From Arenimonas donghaensis DSM 18148 = HO3-R19 (lineage in GTDB: Bacteria > Pseudomonadota > Gammaproteobacteria > Xanthomonadales > Xanthomonadaceae), in the NCBI RefSeq assembly GCF_000743535.1, contig NZ_AVCJ01000005.1, forward strand, positions 1 through 64,000: DNA of 64,000 bases. The letters run 5' to 3'. Below, piece after piece: positions 7,710 through 16,555 of the stretch (the stretch's first letter is position 1; each line of letters begins with the position of its first letter). A program made the position numbers and the translations under genes. Under the pieces are notes generated by a model. The model was not told the DNA's origin. It worked only from the letters and a program-made list of their open reading frames with translations, and ran no database searches.

Positions 7710-8393
7710 ATGACTCAGAAACTGCAAACCTGTGACCACGAAAAGTCCGCACCTCTTGGATTAGTAGAGTTTCTGCACACCTCGCAAGCCGGAAGCGGGC
7801 GCCACAAATGTGTTATTTGCGCGTATGAAGCGGGGCGTTCAGCCGCGCTAAGCGAAACGCCTGTCTCCGGTCGCAATGAGGCATGCGCGGAAGGAGAGAG
7901 CGCTCCCGTTGAAGTGCTTGCCGCTCTTCCTATGAGCCAGGCCGGGCAAGGAAGGCACAAGTGCGCTATTTGCGCATACAGTCGCGGCTTTCGTGACTAT
8001 GTGGAGGAGCAGGCTCTATACAAGGAGGACCTAATCACTTACTCAAATGACAGAGACAGCGTCGAGAGGCCGCCACGAGACTTGATAGAGATCAAGCGCT
8101 TTGGGCATCACCGCCGCCTGGAACGAGATCCATCCATCGTCCGACAAATTAAGAAAAGTCTCGGAGATTCCTGTGAGTGCTGTGGAATCCGAATGGAAGA
8201 CAGATATGGCGAAATTGGGAGTGGATACATTGAAGCGCATCATTTGATCCCGCTCAGCAAGCTAGCGGAGGGTGAGTCGCGACCAGTAGCCGCGGGCGAT
8301 TTTGCCGCTTTATGTCCCAATTGCCACAGGATGATTCATCGCCTAGAAGACGTCTCAAACATTGAGCAGTTGCGCCAATTGCTGCGCGAATAG
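7710..8393 (+). CDS. HNH endonuclease with duplicated zinc-knuckle N-terminal module
   Basis: A 227-residue protein with a C-terminal McrA-like HNH nuclease. Cys155/Cys158 and CPNC at 202-205 form a likely structural zinc site around the catalytic YIEAHHLIPL (His177/178), with the final NCHRMIH. The N-terminal half is an internal duplication: SQAGSGRHKCVICAY (25-39) and SQAGQGRHKCAICAY (76-90), each preceded by a Cys and an APL/APV segment, a period of 51 residues. Each unit may bind zinc and contact DNA or a modified base. Its location between mcrBC and a Dam-like methylase suggests a restriction or defence role. HNH nuclease identity is strong; the target is unknown. Confidence 0.85.
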   Translation: MTQKLQTCDHEKSAPLGLVEFLHTSQAGSGRHKCVICAYEAGRSAALSETPVSGRNEACAEGESAPVEVLAALPMSQAGQGRHKCAICAYSRGFRDYVEEQALYKEDLITYSNDRDSVERPPRDLIEIKRFGHHRRLERDPSIVRQIKKSLGDSCECCGIRMEDRYGEIGSGYIEAHHLIPLSKLAEGESRPVAAGDFAALCPNCHRMIHRLEDVSNIEQLRQLLRE

Positions 8394-8668
8394 TTTAGCT
8401 GCTGCAAGCTTTGACCAAGGAAAAGGAAAGAGTTCATTTATGTGCCGACTACACGCGCCAAGTGGTAAGCATCAAGAGTCGATCCCCAAGCGCTGGTTAA
8501 TGTGGTGGTAGCCGTGGGCAAGGATTGATAGTTTTCGGACAGAGTCTGCAATGAAATTACAGTTGCGCAGAAGGCTTGTTGATTGCGGAACTAGCTTACC
8601 TCCTCACCAAAAGAGCGAGCTAGTGCAGAAAGTCCAAGTGCAGGCACCCATGGCACTACCCTCGCGCC

Positions 8669-9544
8669 CTATGCGGGCGCTGGATTACTTGAACAGCTTT
8701 TCACCGAGCACTTCGACTCATCCGCTACAGTTGCGCCACACCCATCTCCGTAAACGGCAATTAGCTCGGCCGCAATGTTTCGATTGCGGGCGTCTCGCGA
8801 AATGAACCTCTGGACGTCAAATGCGCTAATTTGAGCGTGCTTATAAAGAGCGCGGGTTTCGTCGTTATCGTGGTTTGAGATAAGAACTGAAACCCCTCGG
8901 AGACTCAGCGCCAACGCCATATCGGCAAGTTCTCGTTGATCGGAGATACCGAAGCCACCCTTTGCGTAAGTCGTGAAGTTTGCAGTTTCAGTTAGCGGCA
9001 CGTACGGAGGGTCGCAGTAAACGACATCTCCGTCTCGAGCTTGGGAGAGCACTAACCTAAAGTCACTGCAAATGAACTCTGCCTTTTGTGCCTTTTCAGC
9101 AAACCCCCACATCTCTTCTAGCGGAGGCCTTGGTGACGCATATCGACCGAACGGAACGTTGAACTTGCCAGATGCGTTGTAGCGACAGAGCCCATTGAAG
9201 CAGTGGCGGTTCAGGTATACGAACAGCGCAGCCTTCCGAACTCCGGCCTCAATCTTGTTGAACTCGTTTCGCAACTGGTAGTAGGCATCCTGAGAGTTAT
9301 GCTCTGGGATAAAAAGCTTCGTTGTTTCAACTATAATTTCGTCCGGCTGATATTTTAGCTGCGTAAAGAGCGATACGATATCGGGATTAACATCGGCGAT
9401 CAGGTTTGCTTCGAAGTCCGTCCCGAGAAAAACTGCTCCTGATCCTGCGAAAGGCTCTATTAAACGACTGCCGTCTGGAAGCAATTCGCGGATTCGCGGC
9501 ACTAGTTTGTGCTTCCCTCCGGCCCACTTAAGAAATGGCTTCAT
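8669..9544 (-). CDS. D12-class (Dam-like) DNA adenine N6-methyltransferase
   Basis: A 291-residue methylase of the alpha-group Dam/DpnIIA family. It opens with the diagnostic MKPFLKWAGGK, has SAM-binding motif I PFAGSGAVFLG (about 32-42) and catalytic motif IV DPPYVPL (about 178-184), and carries the FNVPFGRY segment typical of GATC enzymes. It lies in the low-GC island and is more likely the modification half of a lost or adjacent restriction system, or an anti-restriction methylase, than the housekeeping Dam. The target GATC is inferred from the family. It is intact, and a short hairpin surrounds its stop codon. Confidence 0.88.
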   Translation of the reverse strand: MKPFLKWAGGKHKLVPRIRELLPDGSRLIEPFAGSGAVFLGTDFEANLIADVNPDIVSLFTQLKYQPDEIIVETTKLFIPEHNSQDAYYQLRNEFNKIEAGVRKAALFVYLNRHCFNGLCRYNASGKFNVPFGRYASPRPPLEEMWGFAEKAQKAEFICSDFRLVLSQARDGDVVYCDPPYVPLTETANFTTYAKGGFGISDQRELADMALALSLRGVSVLISNHDNDETRALYKHAQISAFDVQRFISRDARNRNIAAELIAVYGDGCGATVADESKCSVKSCSSNPAPA

Positions 9545-9786
9545 CTGCCTTCTTGCCTTGACTCAACTCTGGTGGATTCTACATCTCCTTGCCTGCGATG
9601 ACCCTATCCATTCCTCTTGAGTCGGCGTAAGGAAGCGCCCCAAGAATTGATAGGAACCTAGCGCACCAGGAACTCAGAGGGGCATCCTTTTCAACCTGAG
9701 CGACGTCGTGAGGTCAATCAGTGAGATTCCAAAGGCAGTCGCCCCACTAGTGTCGCGTTCTAGGCCCTTGCACCAAGGGCACTAAC

Positions 9787-10458
9787 TCACTTCACGACAC
9801 ACTGGTCGAATCGCCCCTCCAGCTGGCGCTGCACCTGCCACCAGTTTTCCAGGCAGAACTGGTCACGCCCCATGCGGATCGCCGCGAGATGCGTTTCGCC
9901 GTGCGCATTGATCTGGAAGTTCAATTTCGCGCGGAAGTCGTCAAGCGCCGCCTGGAACTGGCGGCCGGTGTCCGGGTCGATCGCCGTGATGCACGGCGCG
10001 GCGTCGGCCTGCAGTTTGTCCAGCAACAGGGCGCAATTCTTTCCCATGCCTTCGGTGGCGGCCTCTACCTGTCGCCTCGGTCCGGCCGAGTCGTCGAGGA
10101 AGCGCGTCTCGCCGCCCACCCAGGTGTCCACGCCGCCCGGGGATTGGCGCACTTCGCTGAATTCCTGCTCGAAGGTGATGCGGTAGGGCTCGTGCCAGTC
10201 GGAAGGCTGGGGGAAATCCGGCAGGCAGTCGGCTTCGTGGCGCATCAGGGCGCGGCGCACGCCCCGGCCACCTTCTTCCGGCAGCGCCTCGGCGGGGGAC
10301 ACGCTGACGATCGTGCAGCCCGGGTAAGGCCGTGCGAGCGAGGCATCGGGCAAGGGCGCGGCAACAAAAGGAAGGTCCTGCGAACTGCAGGACGCCACGG
10401 CGACCAGCATCAGGAGCCAGGCGTGTCGCCGGGCCGGCGAGGAAAAGGTCTTGTCCAA
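9787..10458 (-). CDS. Hypothetical lipoprotein
   Basis: The start MDKTFSSPARRHAWLLMLVAVASC has a positively charged n-region, a hydrophobic core and a lipobox (VASC), so the protein is probably lipidated and periplasm-facing. The mature part of about 200 residues contains six further Cys residues that could pair. No family is recognised. It marks the return to high-GC chromosomal sequence. A perfect 7-bp hairpin (9764-9780) lies just past its stop codon but lacks a T-run. Confidence 0.65.
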   Translation of the reverse strand: MDKTFSSPARRHAWLLMLVAVASCSSQDLPFVAAPLPDASLARPYPGCTIVSVSPAEALPEEGGRGVRRALMRHEADCLPDFPQPSDWHEPYRITFEQEFSEVRQSPGGVDTWVGGETRFLDDSAGPRRQVEAATEGMGKNCALLLDKLQADAAPCITAIDPDTGRQFQAALDDFRAKLNFQINAHGETHLAAIRMGRDQFCLENWWQVQRQLEGRFDQCVVK

Positions 10459-10545
10459 CAGGCTCTCCAGGGCTCGCCAGCGCGGGGCGACTCACTATTG
10501 CTCAATCCCGGTGCGGCAGGAAGCCCCTCTTCTTGCGGCCCGACC

Positions 10546-11658
10546 TCAGCCCGGCGCGCAGGTCCGGTAGGCGGTGCGCAAGGCGCCCAGCAGCGGTCCG
10601 TAGGGCAGCGCGGTTTTTTCGCCCACCGCGCCGGCGAAGATCACGCCGTCGTCGGGTGACAGGAAGACGAAGGTGTTCCAGTAGCCGCTGTGGCCGATCA
10701 TGGTTTCCCCGTCCACCTCCAGGTTGAACAGGCCCGCACCGTAGTCGTTCCAGGCGCCGGTGACGCCGGGCGTGCGCATGAACTTCAGCGAGCCCGGGCG
10801 TTCGAACAGGCCACCCTTGAGCAGCACCCGCAGGAAGGCGGCCGTGTCGCCCGGCGGCGCCACGATGCCGCCACCGCCGTACAGGTCGAAGGAAGCGTGC
10901 CACGGGCGGGTGTCGCGACCCTGCCAGTACTGGTGGGCCTGCGGCGCCCGCGCCGGCTCGAGCGTTTCGAACCAGCTGTGCGCCAGGCCGTTGGCCTCCC
11001 AGGCCTGCAGGCTGCGCAGGGCTTCGTGCAGCGGCTTGCCGGTATGGCGCTCGATGACCAGGCCCAGCAGCACGTAGCCGGTGTCGGAATAGTGGAACTC
11101 GTCGCCCGGCGCGGCGAACGGCGCCCCGGCCGCCATGGCCAGCTTTACCTGTTCGCGCGCGGTGCTCTGGTATCCGGAACCGTCGCCGTGGCGCGCCAGG
11201 AAGTCTTCGGTGACGTGCTCGCGCATTCCCGAGGTGTGGTTGAGCACGTGGCGCAGGCGGATGGCCTGCGGGTCGTAGCCACCCGATTCCAACACGGCCA
11301 CGACGTCGGCATCGAGATGTTTGGCGATCGGGTCGTGCAGCCCCAGCCGGCCCTGCTCCACCAGCCGCAGTACCGCGGCGGCGGTGAAGGTCTTGGTGAT
11401 GCTGGCGATGCGAAAACCATGCTCCGGCGTCAGCGGCGTGCCGGCTTCCCGGTCCGCAACGCCACGCGCGCCCTGCCACGACCAATCGTCATGCATGGGC
11501 AGCATCGCCACGCTCAGGCCGACGTCGGTAGCCGGGTCCATCGGCAGGGCCGCGAACTGCGCATCCAGGCAGGCCAGCAACGGCGCGGGGCTGTCGGCCG
11601 CGAAGGCCGGGCTGGCCGCCAGGGCCAGCACGAGGGGCAAGGAGCGCAGGGCGGACAT
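10546..11658 (-). CDS. Secreted serine hydrolase, beta-lactamase/PBP fold (class C-like)
   Basis: A 370-residue exported protein; the signal peptide MSALRSLPLVLALAASPAFA ends in AFA. The active-site motifs of the beta-lactamase/DD-peptidase family are present: SITK (SxxK, within FRIASITKTF), YSD (YxN position, within FHYSDTGY) and GHSGYW at the KTG position. Probable roles are D-aminopeptidase, esterase or carboxypeptidase; the HSG third motif favours an esterase or peptidase over a true beta-lactamase. The start at 11658 is chosen for the signal peptide; longer starts (11697, 11736) add non-signal sequence. Confidence 0.85.
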   Translation of the reverse strand: MSALRSLPLVLALAASPAFAADSPAPLLACLDAQFAALPMDPATDVGLSVAMLPMHDDWSWQGARGVADREAGTPLTPEHGFRIASITKTFTAAAVLRLVEQGRLGLHDPIAKHLDADVVAVLESGGYDPQAIRLRHVLNHTSGMREHVTEDFLARHGDGSGYQSTAREQVKLAMAAGAPFAAPGDEFHYSDTGYVLLGLVIERHTGKPLHEALRSLQAWEANGLAHSWFETLEPARAPQAHQYWQGRDTRPWHASFDLYGGGGIVAPPGDTAAFLRVLLKGGLFERPGSLKFMRTPGVTGAWNDYGAGLFNLEVDGETMIGHSGYWNTFVFLSPDDGVIFAGAVGEKTALPYGPLLGALRTAYRTCAPG

Positions 11659-11968
11659 CGAGGGGCTCGCAATGGGGGGGAGGGTGCGCTGGAGCATACC
11701 CACGCCCCGCGACCCCGGCACGCCAGCCGACGCCACTTGCCGCCGGCCCGGGCCGCTGGTAGCCGTGGCGCGCCCCGGATTCGCGCATTTGCGCCCTGGG
11801 CCGGCCGTCGCCTGCCCGGACGGGTTTGGCGGGCCCGGCCGGGGGGCGTGGAAAAGCGCTTGATTTCAGGCCTCCGCGAAGCCTCCCTGCCCGCCCGGCC
11901 CGGGTCCCGGCGCTTTTGCGGCAGTGCGGCTTGACGGCCAAATTTCCCCGGGCTAGCGTCGGCCACGT

Positions 11969-11982
11969 GTCATGCAGATGAC
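11969..11982. promoter_or_regulatory. Palindrome GTCAT-N4-ATGAC upstream of the S8 protease
   Basis: A perfect 5-bp inverted repeat lies about 160 bp upstream of the protease GTG start, in a non-coding stretch (11659-12142) with no other gene. The extended TGTCA-N6-TGACC partly matches a CRP/Clp-type site (TGTGA-N6-TCACA). Clp controls extracellular proteases in xanthomonads, but binding here is speculation. Confidence 0.3.
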
Positions 11983-12142
11983 CTCTGCGTTACACGTCCG
12001 GGGTGGCGTGCAACCTTCTGCTGACACGAGAAGCCTTCAAGGCTCACGTAAGCGGGTGGCAGCCCAGGGGACCCGGGGCAGGGATGCAAAACACGGCCGC
12101 TTTGCGGCAATCGCTGTTTTCCTTTTTCGGGGATCCACCAAC

Positions 12143-14287
12143 GTGAGCAACAACACTCGCAATCTTCGTTTGCGCGGTATCGTCGTGGCTACTTCCTTCG
12201 CCCTTGCAGCGCAGGCAGCCATGGCCGCGGGCGTCCAGCCCGCCCCTCGGGTCGACCTGAGCGCCATCGCTTCGGACACGCAGTTCGACCAGTTCATCGT
12301 CAAGTACAAGGCCGGCACGCCCGAGGCGTCCAACCCGGCCGAGCTCAAGCGCTCGCTGGAAATCGCCGCGGTCAACGCCAACCAGCTGGTCCAGGCCGCC
12401 CGCCTGCAGCGAAACGGCCGTGACGCCGGCAAACCGCTGGCCGCCAGCCACGTCCGCCGCATGTCCCTGGGCGCCGACGTCGTGGCCGCGTCGCAGAAGC
12501 TCAGCCCGGCCGAAGCCGAAACCCTGATGCGCCAGATCGCCGCCAATCCGAACGTTGAATACGTCCAGATCGACCGCGTGATGAAGCACACGCTGACGCC
12601 CAACGACACCAGCTACAGCCAGCAGTGGGGCTACACCGACGCCGACGCGGGCATCCGCGCCAACACCGCGTGGGACGTGGCCAACGGCTCGGGCATCATC
12701 GTGGCGGTGCTCGACACCGGCCACGTCAGCCACTCCGACCTCAATGCCAACATCGTCGGCGGCTACGACTTCATCAGCAACACGACCACGGCTGGCGACG
12801 GCAACGGCCGCGATTCCGACCCCTCCGACCCGGGCGACTACTACGGCGGCAACCCGTCCAGCTGGCACGGCACGCACGTGGCCGGCACGGTGGCCGCGGT
12901 CACCAACAACGGCAAGGGCGTGGCCGGTACCGCCTGGGGCGCCAAGGTGATGCCGGTGCGCGTGCTGGGTCGCGGCGGTGGCTCCACGTCCGACATCGCC
13001 GACGCCATCATCTGGGCTTCCGGTGGCACCGTGTCCGGCGTGCCGACCCTGAGCGCGGCCAACGCGGCCGACGTCATCAACATGTCGCTCGGCGGCAGCG
13101 GTTCCTGCGACACCACCACGCAGAACGCGATCAACAGCGCGGTCAGCCGCGGCACCACCGTGGTCGTGGCGGCGGGCAACAGCAATGCCAACGCCTCGGG
13201 CTTCACGCCGGCCAGCTGCAACAACGTGGTCAACGTCGCCTCGGTCACCAGCGCCAGCGCCCGTTCGAGCTTCTCGAACTACGGCACCTCGATCGACGTG
13301 TCGGCCCCGGGTTCGGGCATCCTGTCCACGCTCAACAGCGGCACCCAGGGTCCGGGCAGCGAGTCCTATGCCTCGTACAACGGCACCTCGATGGCCTCGC
13401 CGCACGTGGCCGGTGCCGTCGCCCTGGCGCAGAGCCGCCGCCTGGCCTTGGGCCTGGCGCTGTGGACCCCTGCGCAGGTGGAAGCCAACCTGAAGTCGAC
13501 CGCCTACGCGCTGTCGGGTTCCTGTTCGGGTGGCTGCGGTGCCGGCATCATCGATGCCCGCGCCCTGGTGGACCTGGCCGGTGGCAGCACGCCGCCGCCC
13601 CCGCCGCCGCCGCCGAGTGGTGGCACGCTGACCAAGGGTGTCGCCGTGACCGGCCTGTCGGCCAGCACCGGCAATTCGCTCAACTACACGATGGCCGTGC
13701 CCTCGGGCGCCAGCAACCTGACCTTCACCATGTCCGGTGGCACCGGTGACGCGGACCTGTACGTGCAGTTCGGCACCGCGCCGACCGACACCTCGTATGT
13801 CTGCCGCCCGTACCTGAGCGGCAACAACGAGACCTGCACCATCGCGGCCCCGTCGGCCGGCACCTACCACGTGCGCGTGAAGGCCTACAGCACGTTCTCC
13901 GGTGTCAGCCTGGTGGGCAACTACACCACCGGCGGCGGCAGCCAGCCGCAGACCTACAGCAACACCGCGGACTACACGATCTCGGACAACGCCACCGTCG
14001 AGAGCCCGATTTCGGTCTCCGGCCGCAGCGGCAATGCCCCGTCGAACGCGTCGGTCGCGGTGAACATCGTCCATACCTACAAGGGCGACCTGAAGGTCGA
14101 CCTGGTGGCGCCGGACGGCTCGCTGTACAACCTGCACAACCGCAGCGGCGGCAGTGCCGACAACATCATCGGCACCTACACGGTGAACCTGTCGTCCGAA
14201 GCGCTCAACGGCACCTGGAAGCTGCGGGTGAACGACAACGCGGCGGGCGACACCGGTTACATCAACAGCTGGTCGGTCACGTTCTGA
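12143..14287 (+). CDS. Secreted subtilisin-like (S8) protease with PPC and P domains
   Basis: Extracellular serine endopeptidase of 714 residues. Order: signal peptide (MSNNTRNLRLRGIVVATSFA...AAMAA), inhibitor-like propeptide to about residue 160, catalytic domain with Asp191 (VAVLDTG), His242 (WHGTHVAGT) and Ser416 (NGTSMASPHVAG), Pro-rich linker (about 490-500), a bacterial pre-peptidase C-terminal domain (GDADLYVQFG, GTYHVRVKAYS) and a proprotein-convertase P domain (KGDLKVDLVAPDG, TWKLRVNDNA). The start is the GTG at 12143, where the signal peptide begins. Secretion is probably Sec plus type II, as for Lysobacter, Stenotrophomonas and Xanthomonas proteases. A strong terminator follows. 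Confidence 0.93.
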   Translation: MSNNTRNLRLRGIVVATSFALAAQAAMAAGVQPAPRVDLSAIASDTQFDQFIVKYKAGTPEASNPAELKRSLEIAAVNANQLVQAARLQRNGRDAGKPLAASHVRRMSLGADVVAASQKLSPAEAETLMRQIAANPNVEYVQIDRVMKHTLTPNDTSYSQQWGYTDADAGIRANTAWDVANGSGIIVAVLDTGHVSHSDLNANIVGGYDFISNTTTAGDGNGRDSDPSDPGDYYGGNPSSWHGTHVAGTVAAVTNNGKGVAGTAWGAKVMPVRVLGRGGGSTSDIADAIIWASGGTVSGVPTLSAANAADVINMSLGGSGSCDTTTQNAINSAVSRGTTVVVAAGNSNANASGFTPASCNNVVNVASVTSASARSSFSNYGTSIDVSAPGSGILSTLNSGTQGPGSESYASYNGTSMASPHVAGAVALAQSRRLALGLALWTPAQVEANLKSTAYALSGSCSGGCGAGIIDARALVDLAGGSTPPPPPPPPSGGTLTKGVAVTGLSASTGNSLNYTMAVPSGASNLTFTMSGGTGDADLYVQFGTAPTDTSYVCRPYLSGNNETCTIAAPSAGTYHVRVKAYSTFSGVSLVGNYTTGGGSQPQTYSNTADYTISDNATVESPISVSGRSGNAPSNASVAVNIVHTYKGDLKVDLVAPDGSLYNLHNRSGGSADNIIGTYTVNLSSEALNGTWKLRVNDNAAGDTGYINSWSVTF

Positions 14288-14312
14288 TCCACGACTGACA
14301 CCGGCAAATCAG

Positions 14313-14341
14313 GACCCCGGCTTCGGCCGGGGTCTTTTTTT
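14313..14341 (+). terminator. Rho-independent terminator after the S8 protease
   Basis: The stem GACCCCGG/CCGGGGTC (14313-14320, 14327-14334) has loop CTTCGG, an extra-stable tetraloop type, and is followed by seven Ts. Confidence 0.9.
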
Positions 14342-14344
14342 GGC

Positions 14345-15151
14345 TCACGCCTTGGTTTGGCTGGGGATCACGCTGTCGCCGACCCGGAGGCGGCCGCCCG
14401 AGCGGGGAATCAGCAGCTGCCCGAAACTCACCCCCTTCTCGCCGCGGCGATAGGTGGTGAGCGTGCGCAAGGGTTCGCCGCCGGCGTCCTTGTCGCCGGT
14501 GAAGGCGTCGATGGTGACCAGCACGCAGCGGACGCAGGGCTTGGCCACGTCGAAAACGACGTCGCCGATGGTCACCTGCGTCCAGCTGTCTTCCGCGTGT
14601 ACGTCCACGCCGTCCACCACCAGGTTCGGACGGAAACGGCCCATGGGCACCGGGCGGTCCAGGCGCCGGTTGAGCGCGTCGAGCGAAGCCTGCGACACCA
14701 GCAGCAGCGGCATCGAGTCGGCGAAGCTGACTTCGTCGCCGGCTTGGGCGTGCGAGGAGCCATTGCGTCGCACCACGCTGGCATCCATGTGCACCAGGCG
14801 CACCGGCCGGCCCAGGTAGGTGCTGAACCAGTCGTCCGCCGCGGCATCCGCCGCCAGGGCATCCACCTCGTCCTTCCAGACCCGGACCGACAGCGTCTCG
14901 CCGGCGGGCGCGGCTTCGAGGGTGAGCGCCGGCATGCCCGGCGCCTCGAGGCGCAGGCCGCGGTCGGTCGGGACCGGATGCACCCTCAGCAGCCGCGGCT
15001 GCTGCCGGGCAGTGACGAACTTGCCGTCGACGTCCACCAGCATCCAGCGCCGGTCGTGTTCGAGCCCGCGCGAATGCACGTTCGCCTGCTCCACGCCCAG
15101 CGGTGCGCAGGATTTCACCGGGTGGATGAAGATGTCGGCCAGCGCGGCCAT
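14345..15151 (-). CDS. MOSC-domain protein (YcbX-like)
   Basis: A 268-residue protein with an N-terminal MOSC beta-barrel (IFIHPVKSC, then RGLEHDRRWMLVD) and a C-terminal MOSC domain (GRFRPNLVVDG and KPCVRCVLVTID, whose first Cys is the conserved sulfur/Mo-cofactor-binding residue). Family members reduce N-hydroxylated bases and compounds using the molybdenum cofactor together with a flavin reductase. The start 15151 has AGGA about 8 nt upstream. No C-terminal ferredoxin domain is present, unlike E. coli YcbX, so an external electron donor is needed. Confidence 0.85.
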   Translation of the reverse strand: MAALADIFIHPVKSCAPLGVEQANVHSRGLEHDRRWMLVDVDGKFVTARQQPRLLRVHPVPTDRGLRLEAPGMPALTLEAAPAGETLSVRVWKDEVDALAADAAADDWFSTYLGRPVRLVHMDASVVRRNGSSHAQAGDEVSFADSMPLLLVSQASLDALNRRLDRPVPMGRFRPNLVVDGVDVHAEDSWTQVTIGDVVFDVAKPCVRCVLVTIDAFTGDKDAGGEPLRTLTTYRRGEKGVSFGQLLIPRSGGRLRVGDSVIPSQTKA

Positions 15152-15229
15152 GTCGGTCCTGGTTCGCGGAAAGGTCGGCACACTTTAGCCGAAGCCAGGC
15201 CAGCGGCCCGCAGGGGCCCGGGCAGAATC

Positions 15230-15352
15230 AGCGGTTCCGATTGCCGTCGCGTGGCGGCCAGCCACAGCGCGGTATCGGCGCCTTCGCCGGCATCGCGCAG
15301 CAGGTGCCGGAAGACGCGCCGGAAACCGGGAAGCGAGCTGCGCTCGAAGCCC
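15230..15352 (-). pseudogene. Remnant of a short-chain dehydrogenase C-terminus
   Basis: Between the MOSC gene and pyrC the minus strand encodes, without start or stop of its own, LPGFRRVFRHLLR followed by GADTALWLAAT. This pattern is characteristic of the C-terminus of DHRS12-like SDR proteins. No catalytic YxxxK or Rossmann glycine motif is found nearby, so only the tail survives. The rest of 15182-15370 shows nothing else. Confidence 0.45.
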
Positions 15353-15370
15353 TCCCCGGTGCGGTCGGCT

Positions 15371-16414
15371 TCAGCCGGCCGTCGACTGTAGCCGCCAGGC
15401 GAGCTCGGTGCCGGCCCGCAGCGGCACCAGCGCGTCGGTTCCCTCGCCCAGCTGGGCGGGCAGGGTCCACGCCTCGCGCACCAGCGTGATGCGGTCGGTA
15501 TTGCGCGGCAGGCGGTAGAAATCCGGGCCGTGGAAGCTGGCGAAGGCTTCAAGCTTGTCCAGCGCGCCTTCGGCTTCGAAGACTTCGGCGTACAGCTCGA
15601 GCGCGGCGTGCGCGCTGTACATGCCGGCGCAGCCGCAGGCCGATTCCTTGGCACCGCGGGTGTGCGGGGCGCTGTCGGTGCCCAGGAAGAACTTCGGGCT
15701 GCCGCCGGTGGCGGCGGCCACCAGCGCACGCCGGTGTTCTTCGCGCTTGAGCACCGGCAGGCAGTAGTGGTGAGGGCGCAGGCCGCCGGTGAACAGCGCG
15801 TTGCGGTTCATCAGCAGGTGGTGCGGGGTGATGGTGGCGGCGACGTTGGCCGGCGCAGCGGCGATGAACTCGGCGGCCTGCCGGGTGGTGATGTGCTCGA
15901 GCACCACGCGCAGCTTCGGGAAGCGCTGCAGAAGCGGCTTGAGCAGGGTTTCGATGAACACCGCCTCGCGGTCGAACACGTCCACGTCGGCACCGGTGAC
16001 TTCGCCGTGCACCAGCAGCGGCAGATCGTGGTCCTGCATGGCCTGCAACGTGGCGTGGCAGCGGTCGATGTCGGACACGCCGGCGTCGGAATTGGTGGTG
16101 GCGCCCGCGGGGTACCACTTCACCGCCTGCACGAAACCGCTGGCCCTGGCCTCGGCGATGTCCTGCGGCGAGGTGCGTTCGGTCAGGTACAGGGTCATCA
16201 GCGGCTCGAACGCCATGCCCGCCGGCAGCGCGGCCAGGATGCGCCCGCGGTACGCGCCCGCGAGGGCGACGGTGGTCACCGGCGGCACCAGGTTGGGCAT
16301 GACGATGGCGCGCGCGAACTGGCGGGCGGTGTCGGGCAGCACCCGCGCCAGCATGTCGCCGTCGCGCAAGTGCAGGTGCCAGTCGTCGGGGCGGGTAATC
16401 GTCAGTGAGGTCAT
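15371..16414 (-). CDS. pyrC: Dihydroorotase (class II)
   Basis: Third step of pyrimidine synthesis: cyclises N-carbamoyl-aspartate to dihydroorotate in the cytoplasm. At 347 residues, the family's length, it shows the zinc-binding HLHLRDGDM near the N-terminus, the carbamylated Lys in [13 protein letters not shown], metal His in LVHGEV and LEHITT, and the catalytic Asp in [15 protein letters not shown]. The start 16414 is chosen because family members begin just before TITRPDDWH. It is divergent from the flavoprotein gene. Confidence 0.95.
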   Translation of the reverse strand: MTSLTITRPDDWHLHLRDGDMLARVLPDTARQFARAIVMPNLVPPVTTVALAGAYRGRILAALPAGMAFEPLMTLYLTERTSPQDIAEARASGFVQAVKWYPAGATTNSDAGVSDIDRCHATLQAMQDHDLPLLVHGEVTGADVDVFDREAVFIETLLKPLLQRFPKLRVVLEHITTRQAAEFIAAAPANVAATITPHHLLMNRNALFTGGLRPHHYCLPVLKREEHRRALVAAATGGSPKFFLGTDSAPHTRGAKESACGCAGMYSAHAALELYAEVFEAEGALDKLEAFASFHGPDFYRLPRNTDRITLVREAWTLPAQLGEGTDALVPLRAGTELAWRLQSTAG

Positions 16415-16555
16415 CGTGGCCACGGGTAGCAAGGCAAGGCGCCCATTTTCGCATGAAGTCGCGGTGGCGGCCGGAGCTGCCCGTCCCTGCCCTGTTTTGC
16501 CTGCATGCAGGCTGTTCGGTCACGATGGTGGCACCCCCCATCCAGCGAGCTGCCC

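Noticed and set aside
9764-9780. Hairpin GCCCTTG-CAC-CAAGGGC as a terminator or attachment site
   Set aside because: No T-run follows on either strand and it does not match the tRNA 3' end, so neither role is supported.
9545-9786. Search for a direct repeat of the tRNA-Met 3' end (right attachment site of the island)
   Set aside because: No copy of the T-arm or acceptor sequence was found by eye in this interval.
10546-11658. Annotation of the serine hydrolase as a true class C beta-lactamase
   Set aside because: The third motif is HSG rather than KTG, and the YxN position is YSD, which fits peptidases and esterases of the family better.
12044-14137. A long minus-strand open frame opposite the S8 protease
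   Set aside because: Extremely Arg/Gly/His-rich translation without domains, mirroring the protease codons.
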